Below, piece after piece: positions 60,068 to 64,000 of a stretch of 64,000 nt of DNA. Each line of letters starts with the position of its first letter. Within the stretch, counting starts at the first letter, position 1. This DNA comes from DTCV01 sp964641155 (GTDB lineage Archaea > Thermoproteota > Thermoprotei_A > Sulfolobales > NBVN01). The translations under genes were made by a program, and so were the position numbers. The stretch is from NCBI GenBank assembly GCA_964641155.1, contig CAZXJO010000002.1, positions 219,449 through 283,448 on the forward strand. Direction: 5' to 3'. Under the pieces are notes generated by a model. That model saw nothing but the letters and a program-made list of their open reading frames with translations, did no database searches and was not told the origin of the DNA.

Positions 60068-60293
60068 CCAACCACCCGAGAAGTAAACAGTTGCAGAGTA
60101 TTAAAACAGATCCCCTTACCAGACATGCCTACTTCACGAGGGCTACGTCACCATAACCTACGATTGTTACTTAACGCCGAACGGAGGCCCCCGAACCACC
60201 ACTCAGAGCCAACGGTCCTGACATACAAACCAGCCATCAACTTAGGGACGGGTTAAGCCAGCGGACCATTAAAAACGGGGAGGCCACCGCAAC

Positions 60294-60695
60294 TCAGCGA
60301 CCCCTAGAGCAGTGCTCCTCCGGTTCTGCAGCCTCCACCAACTCGTTGTTGATGAACATCCTTACAGCTTCCTCAAGCGTTATCTCCCTCTCCCTGCCTG
60401 CTGGGAGGTAATAAATCTTAACTCCCCTATCCTTCAGCCTCATGAAGGCGCCGTAACCTACACCTGAGACTATGACGGCGCTTACGTTGCGTGATGTTAG
60501 CAGGTCTATGATGTTAGCCCCTCTCCCGTGTTCGTGGCTAACGTGGGGGTTCTCAACCACCTCTACCACCCTATAGTCGCTGCCGCTTACCTCAACAAAT
60601 GCGAAATTGGGTGCTCTACCGAAGTGGGGGCTGACGAGGTATGTATGACCTGCTCTAATTACCGGTATTCCCACGATCAAAGAACTCACCATCAC
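60294..60695 (-). CDS. NifX/NifB-like iron-molybdenum cluster-binding domain protein
   Basis: This 133-residue protein of the dinitrogenase iron-molybdenum cofactor-binding family has VSPHFGRAPNFAFVEV, NPHVSHEHGRGANIIDLL and VSAVIVSGVGYGAFMRLKDRGVKIYY, ending with an acidic tail containing EEHCSRGR. No nitrogenase is present; such stand-alone proteins are common in anaerobic archaea and may bind iron-sulfur or heterometal clusters. It overlaps the DUF5320 gene by four bases. The controlling promoter carries the TTGAA-N6-TTCAA palindrome. Confidence 0.87.
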   Translation of the reverse strand: MMVSSLIVGIPVIRAGHTYLVSPHFGRAPNFAFVEVSGSDYRVVEVVENPHVSHEHGRGANIIDLLTSRNVSAVIVSGVGYGAFMRLKDRGVKIYYLPAGREREITLEEAVRMFINNELVEAAEPEEHCSRGR

Positions 60696-60943
60696 TCCTT
60701 CTTACTCTTTAACTCCGCAAGCCTCTCATCTATTTCCTTAATGATTACCTCACTCAGGTATTTCTTAAGGTCTTCCAGGTACTTCACCTCTTCCTCCTTA
60801 CTCGGCCACGGAGCGTATGGATACCCCCTAAGCCACCAACACCAACCCCGGTACATCCAACCAGGTCTTGCCGGAGGTGGTACGTGTCTCCAAGGACCTC
60901 GGCCTGGGTAAGGACCCCATCTACTCCACCAGGACATCCACAC
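60692..60943 (-). CDS. DUF5320 family protein
   Basis: This 83-residue protein has a Trp/Gly/Pro/Arg-rich N-terminus (WWSRWGPYPGRGPWRHVPPP, WMYRGWCWW) followed by a charged helix (EEEVKYLEDLKKYLSEVIIKEIDERLAEL in parts). This is the DUF5320 pattern, commonly adjacent to NifX-like proteins. The helix may form a coiled coil. It is the first gene of a two-gene operon; its role is unknown. Confidence 0.78.
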   Translation of the reverse strand: MWMSWWSRWGPYPGRGPWRHVPPPARPGWMYRGWCWWLRGYPYAPWPSKEEEVKYLEDLKKYLSEVIIKEIDERLAELKSKKE

Positions 60944-60952
60944 ATCACCGTC

Positions 60953-60980
60953 TTGAAATATGTTTCAATCTTAATAAACC
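60953..60980 (-). promoter_or_regulatory. Promoter with palindrome TTGAAATATGTTTCAA
   Basis: The TATA box on the minus strand (GGTTTATTAA, 60971-60980) is followed by the 16-bp inverted repeat TTGAAA-TATG-TTTCAA at 60953-60968, ten bases before the DUF5320 start. Motif and geometry equal the ArsR-operon promoter at 40979-41005. Confidence 0.6.
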
Positions 60981-61313
60981 TTACTCCTTTCCCCCTTCTT
61001 CTTTCCTCAAAGATTCTGAAACAAGTTTAAAGGGCTTACCGCTGGATAAAGCCTCAGCGAGTTTAGACCTGCATGACTCCAAAACACGCCAGAAGGTGGC
61101 CTTAGAAACACCTAACCTAGTAGCAGCTTCCTCAGTGGTCAACCCGTCAACGTGGACTAGTTTAAGGGCCTCAACCTCATAATCGTAAATCACTACGTAG
61201 TCCGAAGTATCCAGCCCCCCGACCCAGCTGACGGGTAGGTAAACGATCTCACCACCACTTGACTCCTTAGGCATTGATGGGATACCGCAACGCCACCTCC
61301 ACCTACAGGGCAT
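60981..61313 (-). CDS. DUF134 family helix-turn-helix protein
   Basis: From ATG 61313 this is a 110-residue protein beginning MPCRWRWRCGIP, like the Arg-rich start of DUF134 proteins. DYEVEALKLVHVDGLTTEEAATRLGVSKATFWRVLESCRSKLAEAL (in parts) is the family sigma-factor-like helix-turn-helix. A TTG at 61343 is an alternative upstream start. Probably a DNA-binding regulator. It precedes the DUF5320-NifX pair by 37 bp on the same strand; these three families often occur together. Confidence 0.82.
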   Translation of the reverse strand: MPCRWRWRCGIPSMPKESSGGEIVYLPVSWVGGLDTSDYVVIYDYEVEALKLVHVDGLTTEEAATRLGVSKATFWRVLESCRSKLAEALSSGKPFKLVSESLRKEEGGKE

Positions 61314-61478
61314 ACGTCTAGGCAACACCCTCTCCAACAACAATGTACGTAGGAAGATTAAATAATTAGCACCTGAACGCGGTCAGCAGCCATTACCACC
61401 CACCACCGCCTAACCCCTCAACACCTCCGCAGGTCTGGGTCCGGGGACCGTCCCATCATTACAAGCTTTTCATTGCTA

Positions 61479-61489
61479 GGGATTTTAAG
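61479..61489 (+). promoter_or_regulatory. TATA box of the ABC ATPase gene
   Basis: GGATTTTAAGG is centred about 28 bp before ATG 61513, implying an almost leaderless mRNA. Confidence 0.5.
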
Positions 61490-61512
61490 GTGGGGTTAGA
61501 CATACTATTAGT

Positions 61513-62175
61513 ATGGCCTCAGCGGTACTTAGGGATGTTTGGAAGTCGTACGGCGGTAACTACGTATTGAGGGGTGTTAACCTAGTTGTCGGCGGGGGTG
61601 AGGTCGTAGGTATTGTGGGTAGGTCCGGGAGCGGGAAGACCACCCTAATAAAGCTGGTAGGCCTTCTGGAACGCGCTGACCGCGGTGATCTAATAGTTCT
61701 GGGTAGGGATTCGAGGAGCTTATCCGATTCTGAGGCATCCTCGTTAAGGCTTAAGGAGTTCGGCATCATACCCCAGACATTTAACTTAATACCCCACCTA
61801 ACAATCCTCGAGAACGTGACGTTACCACTGTACTTGCTGGGTGTTGGGAAGTCCGTTAGGGAGGCCGCGGGTTTGGAACTGCTTAAGAGGTTCGAACTCC
61901 AGCACCTGGCCAGTAAGTACCCCCACGAATTGAGTGGTGGTGAGTTGCAGAGGGCGTTAATTGTTAGGGCATTCATAAATGGGCCTAGGCTGGTCCTTGC
62001 GGACGAACCAACAGCCTACTTAGACGTCGAGAACGCTAAGTTAGTCTACAGCATGTTTGAGGAGTTCGTGAAGGAGTTTAAGACCTCCATAATAGTTACG
62101 GCCACCAACGCCGGTGACATATTGATTAACTGTAGGAAGTACTTACTGTTTAACGGTGTATTGACCGATACTTAG
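61513..62175 (+). CDS. ABC ATPase, LolD/MacB-like, without adjacent permease
   Basis: This 220-residue ATPase has Walker A GRSGSGKTT (about 36-44), Q-loop GIIPQTFNLIPHLTILENV, signature LSGGELQRALIVRAF and Walker B LVLADEPTAYLD. The switch position reads VTATNAGD, so the usual His is replaced by Asn, which may weaken hydrolysis. The sequence style is that of LolD/MacB exporters, but no FtsX-type permease is adjacent. Its 3' end overlaps the UbiA gene on the other strand by 33 bp. Confidence 0.83.
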   Translation: MASAVLRDVWKSYGGNYVLRGVNLVVGGGEVVGIVGRSGSGKTTLIKLVGLLERADRGDLIVLGRDSRSLSDSEASSLRLKEFGIIPQTFNLIPHLTILENVTLPLYLLGVGKSVREAAGLELLKRFELQHLASKYPHELSGGELQRALIVRAFINGPRLVLADEPTAYLDVENAKLVYSMFEEFVKEFKTSIIVTATNAGDILINCRKYLLFNGVLTDT

Positions 62176-62988
62176 CGTCACGTAAGTGGTTAAGGCAAGA
62201 CCGACTAGTAACGTGGTTCTAAACCTTAACTTACTTATGGTTTCCTCAACGCCTAAGTGGTTATTCTTAAACCTAACGGCTGGTTCCACTATGAAGTAGG
62301 TTAGTGGTGAGTAGATTATTAGGTATTTGAGGTCGTACCTGCTGAGCGTTAGCAGTACGTAGAGTGCTGAGGTAATTATGACTAACGCGAGTGTTAAGTC
62401 CTTACTGGCCTTAGCGCCTAAGTGCTTAACAGTGCTTCTGGGGTCGGCGTCTAAGTCACGTATCTCTTGAAGCAGTTCCGAGGTCATTGATGATGTGAAG
62501 GCTATTGAGGAAAGTATTAGGGCGTCCGGGCCTAATGGCCTGTACGTCACGTACGCGGTCAGTACTAGTAGTGCCGGTATTAAGCCGTGAATTAGCAAGT
62601 CCATCGGTACTAGCTCCTTAAACCTAATGCCCACCGAGTATAGGTATGAGAGCGTGAGCGTGATCAGTGCTAACGTAAATACGTAGATGTCAAAGCTCGC
62701 CGCAGTGATTGATACAGCAGCAGTTAGTAAGTAAAGTGTGAGGGCTGCGTTAACTCCCAACTCACCAGTTGTTAATGGGTTCCTAAACCTACGTAGGGCC
62801 CTGTCCACATCAACATCCGCGATATCGTTAAGTATGAACGTTGACATAGATCCTGAGGTTGCGTATATCAGTAACCTAACTAACCTAACGTCTAATTCCT
62901 TAGTAGCTAGTAAGGCAGTTGCTAAACATACAACAATTACTAGGGGGCCGTACTCATGAAACCTAACCAACTTAATCAACGCGTTCAA
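62143..62988 (-). CDS. UbiA-family prenyltransferase (possible digeranylgeranylglyceryl phosphate synthase)
   Basis: This 281-residue protein has about eight to nine helices and two Asp-rich motifs, NDIADVDVDRALRRFRNP (about 54-71, NDxxDxxxD) and RDLDADPRSTVKHLGAKAS (about 176-194, DxxDxxxG). UbiA enzymes transfer prenyl groups; in archaea one member adds the second geranylgeranyl chain to glycerol phosphate ether lipids, which would fit other lipid genes in the window, but other acceptors cannot be excluded. It overlaps the upstream membrane protein by four bases and the convergent ABC gene by 33. Confidence 0.8.
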   Translation of the reverse strand: MNALIKLVRFHEYGPLVIVVCLATALLATKELDVRLVRLLIYATSGSMSTFILNDIADVDVDRALRRFRNPLTTGELGVNAALTLYLLTAAVSITAASFDIYVFTLALITLTLSYLYSVGIRFKELVPMDLLIHGLIPALLVLTAYVTYRPLGPDALILSSIAFTSSMTSELLQEIRDLDADPRSTVKHLGAKASKDLTLALVIITSALYVLLTLSRYDLKYLIIYSPLTYFIVEPAVRFKNNHLGVEETISKLRFRTTLLVGLALTTYVTLSIGQYTVKQ

Positions 62989-63995
62989 TGAGTTACTAAT
63001 GAGTTCCTACCCCCTACGTAAATTAGTGAGTTATCCATTAATACGTGATCGCCGATGCTCACAGGCACGCCGTAGGGTAGGGCTATGTAGCCGACTTCGC
63101 GGAACAACTCGTTGATTACTAAGTAGCAGTTGAGTCTTGAGTAATTGAGTAGGTATTTAAGACCTCCCTCGACATCGACATCTACGTCTGAGTAGAGTAG
63201 GTAGCTGAGCCTTAAATCACCGCATATGCTGGCGTTACCTCTGTAATGCCTTATGAAGTCGGTTACGGCTATGTCTGAGTGTAGGTAAACTCTCTGAGAA
63301 CCGCCTACGTGGCCCGAGTTAAAGGCTGTGTAGTGGACTGCGTAAGCACTCAACGTTAGGGTTACGGACAGTGCCACCAGCAGGAGGGCTCTAACGCGTT
63401 TAGACCTAACAACGCTCAACGTATATGCTGTGAGTACTGAAACACCTAGGTATAAGAACGTGGATGCCCTATATGCCTCAGATATGAGGCCCGGCGTACC
63501 GAATATTAAGTACAGCTCAATACCTACTAAGCCGAGGACTGTTAAGTAAGTGAACATGCTTAAGTAGCGTTCCCTGACCCTACCAACGCTTACCAAACCC
63601 AGTAAGGCCACGATTAAGTACTGCGTGAAGAGTGTTAACTCGTAAGCACCTACCTTGGGTGCGTTGAAGACTACCTCAACCCTGGTCGCAGCTACGGATA
63701 GTAAGCACACTAAGGCGTAGATAGCTATGAACCACGACCTGATTAACTTCCTCAGCTCATTGCGGGTAATTACTGAGAGCACTATGGGTAGGGTGGCCAC
63801 GTACTCGTAAGCAGTTAACGAGATTACGTCAGAGGCGGTTAACGTCCTCAGGACTGGTAAGGCGTTAATGGAGTGCGAGTAGATGTATAGGAGAAGTAAA
63901 GTTGAGTTAATCATTAGCGCTGATAAGGCCATCACCAACCTCCTAATCAAGACCTTACCAGCTAGGTAAGCAATGAGTAAGTAGGAAATCATCAA
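62985..63995 (-). CDS. Polytopic membrane protein with extracytoplasmic C-terminal domain; 5' end may lie beyond the window
   Basis: At least 336 residues are present: about eight to nine hydrophobic helices in the first 225, then a soluble region (HYTAFNSGHVGGSQRVYLHSDIAVTDFIRHYRGNASICGDLRLSYLLYS, in parts) that resembles the C-terminal domain of archaeal membrane glycosyltransferase-like proteins. No catalytic DD/DE motif is visible in the part seen. The first in-window start is TTG 63995, but the frame stays open to the edge, so the N-terminus may be incomplete. Coupled to UbiA by a four-base overlap. Confidence 0.6.
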   Translation of the reverse strand: MMISYLLIAYLAGKVLIRRLVMALSALMINSTLLLLYIYSHSINALPVLRTLTASDVISLTAYEYVATLPIVLSVITRNELRKLIRSWFIAIYALVCLLSVAATRVEVVFNAPKVGAYELTLFTQYLIVALLGLVSVGRVRERYLSMFTYLTVLGLVGIELYLIFGTPGLISEAYRASTFLYLGVSVLTAYTLSVVRSKRVRALLLVALSVTLTLSAYAVHYTAFNSGHVGGSQRVYLHSDIAVTDFIRHYRGNASICGDLRLSYLLYSDVDVDVEGGLKYLLNYSRLNCYLVINELFREVGYIALPYGVPVSIGDHVLMDNSLIYVGGRNSLVTH

Positions 63996-64000
63996 TAACG

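Overview
The window is a stretch of an archaeal chromosome, most likely from a hyperthermophilic or thermophilic crenarchaeon (Thermoproteota). The evidence is archaeal lipid genes (tetraether synthase-like radical SAM enzyme, geranylgeranyl reductase, mevalonate kinase, UbiA prenyltransferase), a GEK1/DtdA-type D-aminoacyl-tRNA deacylase, a tungsten aldehyde ferredoxin oxidoreductase, TATA-type promoters about 25 bp from starts, many GTG/TTG starts and a C/D box sRNA. I cannot name the species from sequence alone.

Layout. 1-5.9 kb: 5' part of a pyruvate/2-oxoacid ferredoxin oxidoreductase gamma subunit, a C/D box sRNA, a class V aminotransferase, small membrane proteins, a saccharopine dehydrogenase-like enzyme, an IS607 recombinase relic and an Alg14-Alg13-like fusion. 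6.3-9.4 kb: DctPQM TRAP transporter. 9.6 kb: tRNA-Thr(CGT). 9.7-16.8 kb: DUF72, cysteine synthase, tetraether synthase-like enzyme, geranylgeranyl reductase and a secreted coiled-coil protein. 16.9-25.7 kb: Nramp-like transporter, B-box-like zinc protein, DtdA, UxaA/SuyB-like lyase, and an FmdE plus metal-chelate ABC operon. 25.7-35.6 kb: two cyclophilin-like proteins, Ldh2-type dehydrogenase, TPP enzyme, glutamate dehydrogenase, ComB-like phosphatase, glycerate kinase and a GT2. 35.6-42 kb: nucleotidyltransferase, SagB-type nitroreductase pair, orphan DNA methylase, CDF transporter and an HdrA-like/ferredoxin/ArsR operon. 42.5-47.4 kb: Nnr, RpiA, mevalonate kinase, ThiL and a CBS protein. 47.4-51.6 kb: a tungsten module (MoaD-Tfx fusion, AOR, radical SAM maturase). 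51.7-56.7 kb: TAXI-type TRAP system around AtuA/DUF4387. 57-64 kb: threonine dehydratase, flavodoxin, thiamine-binding protein, phosphoesterase, zinc ribbon, NifX/DUF5320/DUF134 genes, an ABC ATPase, UbiA and a membrane protein.

How it fits together. The gene content suggests an anaerobic heterotroph using amino and organic acids: two TRAP systems, glutamate dehydrogenase, threonine dehydratase, aminotransferase, glycerate kinase, 2-oxoacid:ferredoxin oxidoreductase and AOR, with redox carriers alongside. ComB-like, Ldh2/ComC-like and SuyB/UxaA-like genes lie within about 12 kb and could form a sulfolactate route, but each has an alternative assignment.

Most notable observations: (i) a MoaD domain with an internal Gly-Gly fused to a Tfx-type helix-turn-helix, upstream of AOR and its radical SAM maturase; (ii) the same TTGAA-N6-TTCAA palindrome at the same promoter position in two operons, one encoding an ArsR regulator; (iii) a textbook C/D box sRNA with its own TATA box, and a weaker second candidate; (iv) three genes whose conserved N-termini can only be reached from ATT or ATC start codons; (v) three relics of one transposon-like right end plus an IS607 recombinase fragment; (vi) a direct-repeat operator on the FmdE-ABC operon. 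I saw no CRISPR array, rRNA, prophage or origin.
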